Below, in pieces: positions 8,648-17,476 of a stretch of 64,000 nt of DNA. The stretch covers positions 806,001 to 870,000 of the forward strand of contig JAPSJW010000001.1 of the NCBI GenBank assembly GCA_031177985.1. Direction: 5' to 3'. This DNA comes from Microbacteriaceae bacterium (GTDB taxonomy: Bacteria; Actinomycetota; Actinomycetes; Actinomycetales; Microbacteriaceae). The position numbers were made by a program, and so were the translations under genes. Numbering within the stretch: position 1 is the stretch's first letter; each line of letters begins with the position of its first letter. Below the pieces are notes generated by a model. The model was given only the letters and a program-made list of their open reading frames with translations, did not search any database and was not told where the DNA came from.

Positions 8648-9646
8648 ATGCGCAGCAACAAGCGAATCGCCCGGGCCTTTACGGTGGCCGCGGCCGGCGC
8701 TCTGACCGTGGGCCTCGCGGCCTGCTCGGGCGGCGGTGGAGGCGGCACCGGCAGTGACGGTGAGGAGCTCACGACCGTCGGCTTCGTCGCGGTCGGCCCC
8801 GAGGGCGCCTGGCGCCAGGCCAACGAGACGAACATCCAGGACACCTTCACCGAGGACGCCGGATTCGAGCTGAAGTACGCTCCGGCCACCAACCTCGACC
8901 AGAAGTCGCAGATCGACGCGTTCACGTCGTTCGTCGACGAGGGTGTCGACGTCATCCTGCTCTCCGCCACGGAGGGTTCCGGCTGGGAAGAGCCGCTGCA
9001 GCGTGCTCAGGAGGCCGAGATCCCGGTCATCCTGATCGACCGCGGCATCGAGCCCGACGACAACAGCCTCTACGTGACCCGCATCGCGCCGGACAACATC
9101 GAGGTCAGCAAGGGTGTCGCCGAGTGGGCGCTCTCCGAGTTCCCCGACGGTGCCAACTACTTCACCCTCGAGGGCCCTGCCGGCGTCTCGGTCGTGAACG
9201 AGCGCAACGAGGGCTGGGATGAGGTCATCGGCGGCGAGTCGAGCTTCAACAAGGTCGGCGCGCAGACCGCCAACTGGTCGACCGAAGAGGCGAAGAGCGT
9301 CTTCGAGACCGTGCTGAAGTCGAACAACAACGACGTGCAGCTCGTGTTCGCGCAGAACGACGAGATGGGTCTCGGCGCCGTGCAGGCTGTCGAGGAGGCC
9401 GGCCTCGTTCCCGGCGAGGACGTCAAGATCGCGACCATCGACGGCACCAAGGGTGCTCTCGAGGCGCTCGCCGAGGGCAAGCTCAGCTTCGTCGCCGAGT
9501 ACAACCCGCTGTTCGGCGAGACCGCACTCGAGGTCGTCAACGCGGTGCTCGAGGGCGAAGAGGTCGAGCCCTACATCATCGTGCCGAGCGAGGTGTTCGA
9601 CTCCCCGGAGGCTGCCGAGGAGGCGCTGCCCGACCGTCAGTTCTGA
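8648..9646 (+). CDS. Sugar ABC transporter substrate-binding lipoprotein (YtfQ-like)
   Basis: 332 aa. A lipoprotein signal (LAACSGGGGGG, Cys about 23) and Gly-rich linker precede a type I periplasmic-binding fold with VGFVAVGPEGAWRQANE, resembling YtfQ (galactofuranose/arabinose-binding). The ATG is set by the strong GAGGAGGAG Shine-Dalgarno; an upstream in-frame start is not needed. It is the first gene of the arabinose operon and delivers the sugar to the permeases at 11287 and 12351. A strong hairpin follows its stop. Confidence 0.9.
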   Translation: MRSNKRIARAFTVAAAGALTVGLAACSGGGGGGTGSDGEELTTVGFVAVGPEGAWRQANETNIQDTFTEDAGFELKYAPATNLDQKSQIDAFTSFVDEGVDVILLSATEGSGWEEPLQRAQEAEIPVILIDRGIEPDDNSLYVTRIAPDNIEVSKGVAEWALSEFPDGANYFTLEGPAGVSVVNERNEGWDEVIGGESSFNKVGAQTANWSTEEAKSVFETVLKSNNNDVQLVFAQNDEMGLGAVQAVEEAGLVPGEDVKIATIDGTKGALEALAEGKLSFVAEYNPLFGETALEVVNAVLEGEEVEPYIIVPSEVFDSPEAAEEALPDRQF

Positions 9647-9670
9647 TCCTCCCGATCAGACCTGTACCCG

Positions 9671-9706
9671 ACGTGCGGGGTTCCCTCTGCAGGGGACCCC
9701 GCACGT
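9671..9706 (+). terminator. Intercistronic hairpin after binding-protein gene
   Basis: A 15-bp stem (ACGTGCGGGGTTCCC / GGGGACCCCGCACGT, one G-T pair) with a 6-nt loop lies between the binding-protein stop and the ATPase start. It has no U-tract. In such operons a hairpin here commonly protects upstream mRNA or partially terminates, raising binding-protein levels. Confidence 0.7.
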
Positions 9707-9751
9707 CCACGTAGTTCTACGAACCGATTCACTGCTGGACGGACTGCTCAC

Positions 9752-11290
9752 ATGGCCACATCGCTGCCGATCGTCGAGATGAAGGACATCTCGATCTCCT
9801 TCCCCGGGGTGAAGGCGCTCGACGGCGTCGACTTCCGCCTTTACCAGGGCGAGGTGCACACGCTCATGGGTGAGAACGGCGCAGGCAAGTCGACGCTCAT
9901 CAAGGCGCTCACCGGCGTCTACAAGATCGACTCCGGCCAGATCCTCATCTCGGGCGAGGAGCGCCGCCTCACCGGCACGGCCGACGCTCAGGCCGCGGGC
10001 ATCGCGACGGTCTACCAGGAGGTGAACCTCTGCGCGAACCTGACGATCGGCGAGAACGTCATGCTTGGCCATGAGGTGCGCGGTCCGTTCGGCATCAACT
10101 GGCGTGCCACGTACCGCGCCGCCACAGAGGCGCTCAAGGGCCTCGGTCTCGACCACCTCGATCCGCGTCAGCCGCTGTCGTCGCTCTCCCTCGCCGTGCA
10201 GCAGCTCGTCGCCATCAGCCGCGCCATGGTCACCAAGTCGAAGGTGCTGATCCTCGACGAGCCGACCTCCAGCCTCGACGCCAATGAGGTCGAGAACCTC
10301 TTCACCGTGATGCGCAGGCTTCGCGATCAGGGCGTCGCGATCCTCTTCGTCTCGCACTTCCTCGACCAGGTGTACGCGATCAGCGACCGCCTGACGGTGC
10401 TGCGCAACGGCAAGTACGAAGGCGAGTACCTGACGCGCGAACTCGACCGCACCGCGCTGATCTCGAAGATGATCGGCAAGGACTTCGCGACGCTCAAGTC
10501 CCTCGGCAGGGAACGGCAGGAGCACCACGGGGAGCCCCGCGAGCCGCTGCTGACCGCGACCGATCTGGGGCGCAAGGGCTCGATCGAGCCGACCGACGTC
10601 GAGCTGCGCCGCGGCGAGGTGCTGGGCTTCGCGGGCCTGCTGGGATCCGGGAGGACCGAGCTCGCCCGTCTGCTCTACGGCGCGGACAAGCCCGACTCGG
10701 GCACCGTCGTGCTTCGCGGCAAGAAGACCGACCTCTCGACCCCCGCGGCGGCCCTCGCCAATCGCATCGCCTTCTCGAGTGAGAACCGGCGCGATGAGGG
10801 CATCATCCGCGACCTCAGCGTGCGCGAGAACCTCATCCTGGCGGTGCAGGCGAAGCGCGGCTGGTTCCGCCCCCTCGGCAAGAAGGAGCAGGACGAGATC
10901 GTCGGCAAGTACCTGAAGGAGCTGAACGTGCGGCCGGCTGATCCCGAGCGCGCGATCCGCAACCTGTCGGGCGGCAACCAGCAGAAGGTGCTGCTCGGTC
11001 GATGGCTCGCGACGAAGCCCGACCTGCTGATCCTCGACGAGCCCACCCGCGGCATCGACGTGGGAGCGAAGGCCGAGATCCAGGCCACCGTCGCCGCTCT
11101 CGCCGAGGAGGGTGTGAGCATCGTCTTCATCTCCTCGGAGCTCGAGGAGGTGGTGCGGCTCAGCGACCGCATCCTCGTCCTCAAAGACCATCGGAAGATC
11201 GCGGAGCTCGACAACGGGCCCGAGATCACCGCAGAGACCATCGTCGCCGTGATCGCTGAAGAGGGCGTCACGGAGGAGGGCGCAGCATGA
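9752..11290 (+). CDS. Sugar ABC transporter ATP-binding protein, double domain (CUT2)
   Basis: 512 aa with two ATPase halves, as in RbsA/AraG/YtfR. The first has Walker A GENGAGKST (residues 40-48), signature SLSLAVQQ and Walker B VLILDEPTSSLD. The second has the degenerate loop GLLGSGRTE, signature LSGGNQQK and Walker B LLILDEPTRGID. It energises the two permeases that follow; its stop overlaps the next ATG (ATGA). Confidence 0.93.
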   Translation: MATSLPIVEMKDISISFPGVKALDGVDFRLYQGEVHTLMGENGAGKSTLIKALTGVYKIDSGQILISGEERRLTGTADAQAAGIATVYQEVNLCANLTIGENVMLGHEVRGPFGINWRATYRAATEALKGLGLDHLDPRQPLSSLSLAVQQLVAISRAMVTKSKVLILDEPTSSLDANEVENLFTVMRRLRDQGVAILFVSHFLDQVYAISDRLTVLRNGKYEGEYLTRELDRTALISKMIGKDFATLKSLGRERQEHHGEPREPLLTATDLGRKGSIEPTDVELRRGEVLGFAGLLGSGRTELARLLYGADKPDSGTVVLRGKKTDLSTPAAALANRIAFSSENRRDEGIIRDLSVRENLILAVQAKRGWFRPLGKKEQDEIVGKYLKELNVRPADPERAIRNLSGGNQQKVLLGRWLATKPDLLILDEPTRGIDVGAKAEIQATVAALAEEGVSIVFISSELEEVVRLSDRILVLKDHRKIAELDNGPEITAETIVAVIAEEGVTEEGAA

Positions 11291-12354
11291 CCGGAACGAA
11301 GCCTGTCCAGGCTCGACTGCTCGAGCTCGTCAGGAACCAGTACTTCTGGGGCATCGTCGCGATCGCGCTGCTGCTCGCCATCAACGTCGCGGCGGATCCG
11401 ACCTACCTCAGCATCCGCTACAACGACGCCAACGGAGCGCTCGTCGGCAACCTCATCGACATCCTGCGAGCGACGGCGCCGATTCTGATGATCGCCGTCG
11501 GCATGTGCCTCGTCATCGCGACCGGCGGGATCGACCTCTCGGTCGGCTCGGTCATGGTCGTCGCAGGCGCCGTCTCGATGGAGTACCTGCAGAACGTGGG
11601 CGCCCCGGACTCGGTGGGCGCCGCGCTGACCGCGGTGGCCTTCGCGGTCGGCATCAGCGCCCTGCTCGGCCTCGTGAATGCCGTGCTCGTCGCGATCGTC
11701 GGGCTGCAGCCCTTCATCAGCACCCTGGTCATCATGCTCGCGGGCCGCGGTCTCGCCAAGGTGATCACCGAGGGGCAGAACACCACGGCGAGCAACGACG
11801 GCTTCCGCTGGATCGCGAACGGCTACGTGCTAGGGCTCCCGGTGGTGTTCATCATCGCGGTGGTGATCGTGCTGCTCGTGGCATGGATCGTGCGGCGCAC
11901 GGCGCTCGGACTGATGATCGAGTCGATCGGCATGGACGCCAAGGCCAGCCGCCTCGCGGGCATCAACCGCCGCGGTCTTCTCTTCACCGTCTACATCGGC
12001 AGCGGCATCCTCGCGGGTGTCGCCGGTATCTTCGCGACCGCGAGCGTCATGACGGTCGACGTGTCGCGCACCGGGTACCAGCTCGAGCTCGACGCGATCC
12101 TCGCGGTCGTGATCGGCGGCACATCGCTCGCGGGCGGGCGGTTCGCGATCGGCGGTGCCGTCATCGGAGCGTTCCTCATCGCGACCCTCGACAAGACGGT
12201 CGTGTTCCTCGGGGTCTCGTCGTCGGCGACTCCCGCCTTCAAGGCCATCGTCATCGTCGTGCTCTGCCTCCTGCAGTCCGAGAGGGTGCGCAACCTGTTC
12301 CGCCAGCGCCGAGCCGCGAAGGCGTCGGCTCCCAAGGAGGTCGTTTCCGCATGA
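11287..12354 (+). CDS. Sugar ABC transporter permease 1 (CUT2, YtfT-like)
   Basis: 355 aa with about nine to ten hydrophobic segments and the family motif GGIDLSVGSVM near residue 80, plus GRFAIGGAVIGAF near the C terminus. It is one half of the heterodimeric membrane channel of the arabinose-type importer. ATGA overlaps link it to both the ATPase and the second permease. Confidence 0.93.
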   Translation: MTGTKPVQARLLELVRNQYFWGIVAIALLLAINVAADPTYLSIRYNDANGALVGNLIDILRATAPILMIAVGMCLVIATGGIDLSVGSVMVVAGAVSMEYLQNVGAPDSVGAALTAVAFAVGISALLGLVNAVLVAIVGLQPFISTLVIMLAGRGLAKVITEGQNTTASNDGFRWIANGYVLGLPVVFIIAVVIVLLVAWIVRRTALGLMIESIGMDAKASRLAGINRRGLLFTVYIGSGILAGVAGIFATASVMTVDVSRTGYQLELDAILAVVIGGTSLAGGRFAIGGAVIGAFLIATLDKTVVFLGVSSSATPAFKAIVIVVLCLLQSERVRNLFRQRRAAKASAPKEVVSA

Positions 12355-13394
12355 CCAGCACCCTCCAGCCGCGCAAGGACGGCTCCTCGAACCTGGCGAC
12401 CGGCGACCGACCGGTGTCCCAGCGGTTCCGGTTCGACCTGAACACCCTGCCGACGATCGCCGCCCTCGTGATCTTCATCGGCATGATCGCGTACGGCGAG
12501 ATCGCCTACGGGCGCATCCTGCAGGCGAACACGATCTCCAACCTGCTGATCAACAACGCGTACCTCATCGTGCTGGCGGTCGGGTTGACCTTCGTCATCC
12601 TCACCGGCGGCATCGACCTCTCGGTCGGCGCGATCATCGCCTTCAGCAGCGTCTCGGGCGTCATGCTCGCCAACGCCGGCTGGGATCCCTACCTCGTGAT
12701 GGTGCTCATGGTGCTCATGGGCACCGCGTTCGGCGCGGTCTCGGGTGTGCTCGTGCAGTACTTCAATGTGCAGCCGTTCATCGCGACGCTCGCGATGATG
12801 TTCCTCGGGCGGGGCCTCGCGTCCATGCTGAGCACGGTGCCGGAGCGTCTGAGCGACGAGTCGCCCATCCGTGCACTGGCGACGCCGATCAAGATCATCG
12901 ACGGGGAGAAGGTCAACGACCTCGTCGTCACTCCCGGGGTCATGCTGGCAGCGCTCGTCGTGCTCGGCGGATTCTTCGTGCTGCACCGCACCCGCCTCGG
13001 GCGCACCGTGTACGCCATCGGCGGATCCGAGCAGTCTGCATCGCTGATGGGTCTGCCCGTGCCGCGCACGAAGCTCGCCATCTACATCATCAGCGGCACC
13101 CTCGCCGGCGTGGCGGGCGTCATCTACACCGCCCGACTCGGAAGCGCCCAGAACATCACCGGCATCGGATGGGAGCTCGACGCCATCGCCGCGACAGTCA
13201 TCGGCGGTACGCTCCTCACGGGCGGCGCAGGGTTCGTGCTCGGCTCTGTCGTCGGAGCGCTGGTGCTCGGGCTCATGAACGTGCTGATCACCCGCGACGG
13301 CGGCATCCGACCGGAGACGACGACGATCATCACCGGCGGCATCCTGCTCGTCTTCGTGATCCTGCAGCGCTTCGTCATCCGGCAGCAACGCTGA
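12351..13394 (+). CDS. Sugar ABC transporter permease 2 (CUT2, YjfF-like)
   Basis: 347 aa. A polar N terminus of about 30 residues precedes a multi-spanning BPD_transp_2 domain with TGGIDLSVGAII and TGGAGFVLGSVVG motifs. The ATG overlaps the stop of permease 1. It is the second channel half. Having two different permeases with one double ATPase matches the YtfQRT-YjfF arrangement. Confidence 0.93.
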   Translation: MTSTLQPRKDGSSNLATGDRPVSQRFRFDLNTLPTIAALVIFIGMIAYGEIAYGRILQANTISNLLINNAYLIVLAVGLTFVILTGGIDLSVGAIIAFSSVSGVMLANAGWDPYLVMVLMVLMGTAFGAVSGVLVQYFNVQPFIATLAMMFLGRGLASMLSTVPERLSDESPIRALATPIKIIDGEKVNDLVVTPGVMLAALVVLGGFFVLHRTRLGRTVYAIGGSEQSASLMGLPVPRTKLAIYIISGTLAGVAGVIYTARLGSAQNITGIGWELDAIAATVIGGTLLTGGAGFVLGSVVGALVLGLMNVLITRDGGIRPETTTIITGGILLVFVILQRFVIRQQR

Positions 13395-13435
13395 GCACAC
13401 CAGCCGCCGCCACCGTCCACCGATCAGGAGGATCC

Positions 13436-15106
13436 TTGTCCACGAACACCGAAGACGCCTACGTTGTCGGCGTCGACTACGGAACCCTGTCGGGCCGGGC
13501 GGTCGTCGTCCGGGTGTCCGACGGGGCGGAACTGGGTTCGGGGGTGCACGAGTACCCCCATGCCGTGATGGACACCACGCTCGCGTCCACCGGCGCGAAG
13601 CTGCCGCCGGACTGGGCGCTGCAGGTGCCGGCGGACTACGTCGAGGTGCTGAAGGTCGCGGTGCCCGCGGCGATCGCCGAAGCCGGGATCGATCCGGCGA
13701 AGGTCATCGGCATCGGCACCGACTTCACCGCGTCCACGCCGCTTCCGGTGCTGGCAGACGGCACCCCTCTCAACGAGCTTCCCGAGTACGCCGACCGACC
13801 GCACGCCTACGTGAAGCTCTGGAAGCATCACGCAGCAGGCGAGCAGGCCGACCGCATCAACCGGGTCGCGGCCGAGCGGGGCGAGTCGTGGCTGCCGCGC
13901 TACGGCGGCTTCATCTCCTCGGAGTGGGAGTTCGCGAAGGCGCTGCAGCTGCTCGAGGAGGATCGCGAGCTCTACGACCGCATGGACCACTGGGTCGAGG
14001 CCGCCGACTGGATCGTCTGGCAGCTGACCGGCGAGTACGTGCGCAATGCCTGCACCGCCGGATACAAGGGCATCCTGCAGGACGGGGAGCTGCCGAGTCG
14101 CGACTTCCTCGCGGCGCTGAACCCCGAGTTCGCCGGCTTCGGCGACGAGAAGCTCGCCTACCGCATCGGGCAGCTCGGCGAGGCGGCGGGCCGGCTCACC
14201 GCTGAGGCGGCGGCCTGGACCGGACTGCCGGAGGGGATCGCGGTGGCCGTCGGCAACGTCGACGCGCATGTGACCGCTCCCGCCGCGAAGGCGGTCGAGC
14301 CCGGCCAGATGGTCGCGATCATGGGCACGAGCACCTGCCACGTCATGAACCACACCGAGGTCGTCGAGGTGCCCGGCATGTGCGGCGTCGTCGACGGTGG
14401 GATCTCCGCCGGGCTCTACGGCTACGAGGCCGGTCAGTCCGGCGTCGGCGACATCTTCGCCTGGTTCGTGAAGAACCAGGTGCCGGCGCGCTACTTCGAC
14501 GACGCCCGGGCGGCGGGCAAGAGCGTGCACCAGCACCTGACCGACCTCGCGGCGGCCGATCCGGTAGGAGCGCACGGGCTGATCGCCCTCGACTGGCACT
14601 CGGGCAACCGCTCGGTGCTCGTCGACCACCAGCTCTCGGGACTCGTGGTCGGTGCCACGCTCACCACCCGCACCGAGGAGCTCTACCGGGCCCTGCTCGA
14701 GGCGACCGCCTTCGGCACTCGCAAGATCGTCGAGACGTTCAACGCCTCCGGGGTGCCGGTGAAGGAGTTCATCGCGGCCGGCGGCCTCGTCAAGAACCCG
14801 TTCCTGATGCAGGTCTACAGCGACGTGCTGCGGATGCCGATCAGCGTCATCGGCTCCGACCAGGGTCCGGCGCTCGGCTCCGCCATCCACGCCGCTGTCG
14901 CGGCGGGCGCGTATCCCGACGTCAAGACCGCCGGGGATGCGATGGGTCGCGTCGAGAAGGCCAAGTACGTGCCCGATGCGGAGCGCGCGGACGACTACGA
15001 CGCCCTCTACGCCGAGTACACCGCCCTGCACGACTACTTCGGCCGCGGTGGGAACGAGGTCATGCACCGCCTGAAGGCGCTCAAGCGGAAGGCGGTCGGA
15101 GCGTGA
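13436..15106 (+). CDS. araB: L-ribulokinase
   Basis: 556 aa, standard AraB length. The TTG start is 5 nt after a perfect AGGAGG ribosome site. It has the FGGY N-terminal motif VGVDYGTLSGRAVVV, the AraB-typical insert KLWKHHAAGEQADRIN, and the C-terminal IAAGGLVKNPFLMQVYSDVL. It phosphorylates L-ribulose to L-ribulose-5-phosphate. It is followed by araD and araA with GTGA overlaps, which makes the assignment firm. Confidence 0.95.
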   Translation: MSTNTEDAYVVGVDYGTLSGRAVVVRVSDGAELGSGVHEYPHAVMDTTLASTGAKLPPDWALQVPADYVEVLKVAVPAAIAEAGIDPAKVIGIGTDFTASTPLPVLADGTPLNELPEYADRPHAYVKLWKHHAAGEQADRINRVAAERGESWLPRYGGFISSEWEFAKALQLLEEDRELYDRMDHWVEAADWIVWQLTGEYVRNACTAGYKGILQDGELPSRDFLAALNPEFAGFGDEKLAYRIGQLGEAAGRLTAEAAAWTGLPEGIAVAVGNVDAHVTAPAAKAVEPGQMVAIMGTSTCHVMNHTEVVEVPGMCGVVDGGISAGLYGYEAGQSGVGDIFAWFVKNQVPARYFDDARAAGKSVHQHLTDLAAADPVGAHGLIALDWHSGNRSVLVDHQLSGLVVGATLTTRTEELYRALLEATAFGTRKIVETFNASGVPVKEFIAAGGLVKNPFLMQVYSDVLRMPISVIGSDQGPALGSAIHAAVAAGAYPDVKTAGDAMGRVEKAKYVPDAERADDYDALYAEYTALHDYFGRGGNEVMHRLKALKRKAVGA

Positions 15107-15813
15107 CGTCGATTCCCGCGGACGTGGAGCTCAGGATCGCGCAGGTGCGCGAGGAGGTCGCGGCGCTGCATGCGGAGCTGGTCCGCTATGGCCTGGTGGT
15201 CTGGACGGGCGGCAATGTGTCCGGCCGCGTTCCGGGTGCTGACCTGTTCGTGATCAAGCCGTCCGGCGTCTCCTACGACGATCTCGGTCCCGACAACATG
15301 ATCCTGTGCGACCTGGACGGCACCGTGGTGCCGGGCACGCCCGGGTCCGACCGGTCGCCGTCGAGCGATACGGCGGCGCACGCGTTCGTGTACCGGAACA
15401 TGCCCGAGGTCGGTGGTGTGGTGCACACCCATTCGACGTATGCGACGGCGTGGGCGGCTCGGGCGGAGCCGATCCCGTGTGTGCTGACGGCGATGGCGGA
15501 TGAGTTCGGTGGTGAGATCCCGATCGGTCCGTTCGCGATCATCGGCGACGACTCGATCGGTCGGGGCATCGTGGAGACTCTGCGGGGTCACCGGTCTCGT
15601 GCGGTGCTGATGCAGAATCACGGGCCGTTCACGATCGGCAAGGATGCTCGGGATGCGGTCAAGGCCGCGGTGATGGTCGAGGATGTGGCCCGCACGGTGC
15701 ATCTGGCCCGTCAGGGCGGCCCGCTCGTGCCGATCCCGCAGCAGAGCATCGACTCCCTCTTCGACCGCTATCAGAACGTCTATGGCCAAGCGCCGGCAGG
15801 AGCCCTCCAGTGA
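15103..15813 (+). CDS. araD: L-ribulose-5-phosphate 4-epimerase
   Basis: 236 aa class II aldolase/epimerase. The zinc ligands His108 and His110 (VVHTHST) and His173 (QNHGPF) are visible, with the TGGNVS and SSDTAAH phosphate/substrate motifs. It converts L-ribulose-5-phosphate to D-xylulose-5-phosphate. The GTG start overlaps the araB stop and the stop overlaps the araA GTG. From about 15400 to 15700 the codons shift to T- and G-ending forms (GGT, GAT, CGG, CGT), unlike the C-rich usage of araB and araA. Confidence 0.95.
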   Translation: MTSIPADVELRIAQVREEVAALHAELVRYGLVVWTGGNVSGRVPGADLFVIKPSGVSYDDLGPDNMILCDLDGTVVPGTPGSDRSPSSDTAAHAFVYRNMPEVGGVVHTHSTYATAWAARAEPIPCVLTAMADEFGGEIPIGPFAIIGDDSIGRGIVETLRGHRSRAVLMQNHGPFTIGKDARDAVKAAVMVEDVARTVHLARQGGPLVPIPQQSIDSLFDRYQNVYGQAPAGALQ

Positions 15814-17330
15814 CCCGCAGCATCATTCCCGACCTGAAGACCCGCGAGGTCTGGTTCCTCACCGGGAGCCAGGACCTGTACGGCGAGGAGACCCTCCGCC
15901 AGGTGGCGGAGCAGTCGCAGGAGGTGGCCCGCGGGCTCGAGGCCGCCGACGCCATCCCGGTCAGCGTCGTGTGGAAGCCCGTGCTCAAGGACTCCGACTC
16001 CATCCGTCGCGCAGCGCTCGACGCAAACGCCGACGACGCGGTGATCGGCGTCATCGTCTGGATGCACACGTTCAGCCCGGCGAAGATGTGGATCGCCGGC
16101 CTCGATGCGCTGCGCAAGCCGCTGCTGCACCTGCACACGCAGGCGAACGTCGCGCTCCCGTGGGCCGACATCGACTTCGACTTCATGAACCTCAACCAGG
16201 CCGCGCACGGCGACCGCGAGTTCGGCTACATCGCCGCTCGCCTGAACGCCCCGCGCAAGGTCGTCGTCGGCCACGTGTCGAACCCCGCAGTGGTCGCCCA
16301 GGTGGCTGACTGGACCCGCGCTGCCGCCGGAGTGGCAGCATCCCGTTCTCTCAAGCTCGCCCGCTTCGGCGACAACATGCGCTACGTCGCGGTCACCGAG
16401 GGGGACAAGACGGAGGCGGAGCTGCGCTTCGGCGTGCAGGTGAACACCTGGGGCGTGAACGAGCTCGCGGATGCGGTGCACGCCTCCAGCGAGCAGGACG
16501 TCGACGCGCTGGTCGCGGAGTACGAGGAGCTCTACGACGTTGTCCCCGAGCTCCGCAAGGGCGGGGACCGGCACGAGTCGCTGCGGTACGGCGCGAAGAT
16601 CGAGCTGGGCCTGCGCTCCTTCCTCGAGGAGGGCGGCTTCTCGGCCTTCACGACGAGCTTCGAGGACCTGGGCTCCCTGCGTCAGCTGCCGGGCCTCGCC
16701 GTGCAGCGGCTGATGGCCGACGGCTACGGCTTCGGTGCGGAGGGCGACTGGAAGACCGCGGTGCTCGTTCGCATCGCGGCCGTCATGGGCGCGGGCCTCC
16801 CCGGAGGCGCCTCGCTCATGGAGGACTACACCTACCACCTCGAGCCCGGCGAGGAGAAGATCCTCGGAGCGCACATGCTGGAGGTGAGCCCGTCGTTGAC
16901 CACCGCGCGGCCGAGCCTCGAGATCCATCCGCTCGGCATCGGGGGCAAGGAGGATCCTGTGCGTCTCGTGTTCGACGCGGATGCGGGTCCCGCGGTCGTC
17001 GTGGCCATGAGCGACATGCGCGACCGGTTCCGACTCGTGGCCAACGTCGTGGAGAACGTGCCGCTCGACGAGCCGATGCCCAAGCTGCCCGTCGGCAGGG
17101 CCGTGTGGAAGCCCGCCCCGGACTTCGCGACGAGCGCCGCCGCGTGGATCACGGCCGGCGCCGCGCACCACACCGTCATGACGACGCAGGTCGGTGTCGA
17201 GGTCTTCCGTGACTTCTCGGAGATGACCCGCACCGAGCTGCTCGTGATCGACGAGAGCACCACCCTGGCCGGTTTCCAGCGCGAGGTGCGCTGGAACGCC
17301 GCCTACTGGAGGCTGGCGCAGGGCATCTGA
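15810..17330 (+). CDS. araA: L-arabinose isomerase
   Basis: 506 aa, as expected for AraA. Recognisable blocks are [14 protein letters not shown] at the N terminus, [15 protein letters not shown], the Glu-containing segments EGDWKTA and LMEDYTYHL that bind the metal, and the C-terminal GAAHHTV histidines. It converts L-arabinose to L-ribulose. It is the last gene of the operon and a 12-bp stem hairpin follows 20 bp after its stop. Confidence 0.96.
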   Translation: MTRSIIPDLKTREVWFLTGSQDLYGEETLRQVAEQSQEVARGLEAADAIPVSVVWKPVLKDSDSIRRAALDANADDAVIGVIVWMHTFSPAKMWIAGLDALRKPLLHLHTQANVALPWADIDFDFMNLNQAAHGDREFGYIAARLNAPRKVVVGHVSNPAVVAQVADWTRAAAGVAASRSLKLARFGDNMRYVAVTEGDKTEAELRFGVQVNTWGVNELADAVHASSEQDVDALVAEYEELYDVVPELRKGGDRHESLRYGAKIELGLRSFLEEGGFSAFTTSFEDLGSLRQLPGLAVQRLMADGYGFGAEGDWKTAVLVRIAAVMGAGLPGGASLMEDYTYHLEPGEEKILGAHMLEVSPSLTTARPSLEIHPLGIGGKEDPVRLVFDADAGPAVVVAMSDMRDRFRLVANVVENVPLDEPMPKLPVGRAVWKPAPDFATSAAAWITAGAAHHTVMTTQVGVEVFRDFSEMTRTELLVIDESTTLAGFQREVRWNAAYWRLAQGI

Positions 17331-17350
17331 GAGCGATCCGACAGGTTCTG

Positions 17351-17380
17351 CGGGGAGGGGTGACTTGACACCCCTCCCCG
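17351..17380 (+). terminator. Terminator hairpin of the arabinose operon
   Basis: A perfect 12-bp stem, CGGGGAGGGGTG / CACCCCTCCCCG, with a 6-nt loop ACTTGA, 20 bp after the araA stop. Its loop and right arm contain the -35 box of the next gene's promoter. Confidence 0.8.
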
Positions 17381-17415
17381 CTCCTCTTAGCTTGGGTCCA
17401 CGGGAATGTTCCCGT
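17365..17415 (+). promoter_or_regulatory. Promoter and palindromic operator of the GH43 gene
   Basis: Consensus TTGACA (17365-17370), a 17-bp spacer and TAGCTT (17388-17393). The predicted start of transcription falls on a palindrome, ACGGGAA-TG-TTCCCGT (17400-17415), followed by TTAACA. The palindrome resembles LacI/CebR-type operators and would repress by blocking initiation. Confidence 0.7.
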
Positions 17416-17476
17416 TAACAAAAGACGTCTCAACTCCGCGTCGACTACGAGGTCGGCGCCCGACGTGAGGGCTGCG

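Noticed and set aside
9711-9720. GTAGTTCTAC as a further GTAGT-type operator
   Set aside because: The arms are 2 bp apart instead of the 5-bp GTAG-to-CTAC gap, there is no partner 73 bp away, and it lies inside the arabinose operon.
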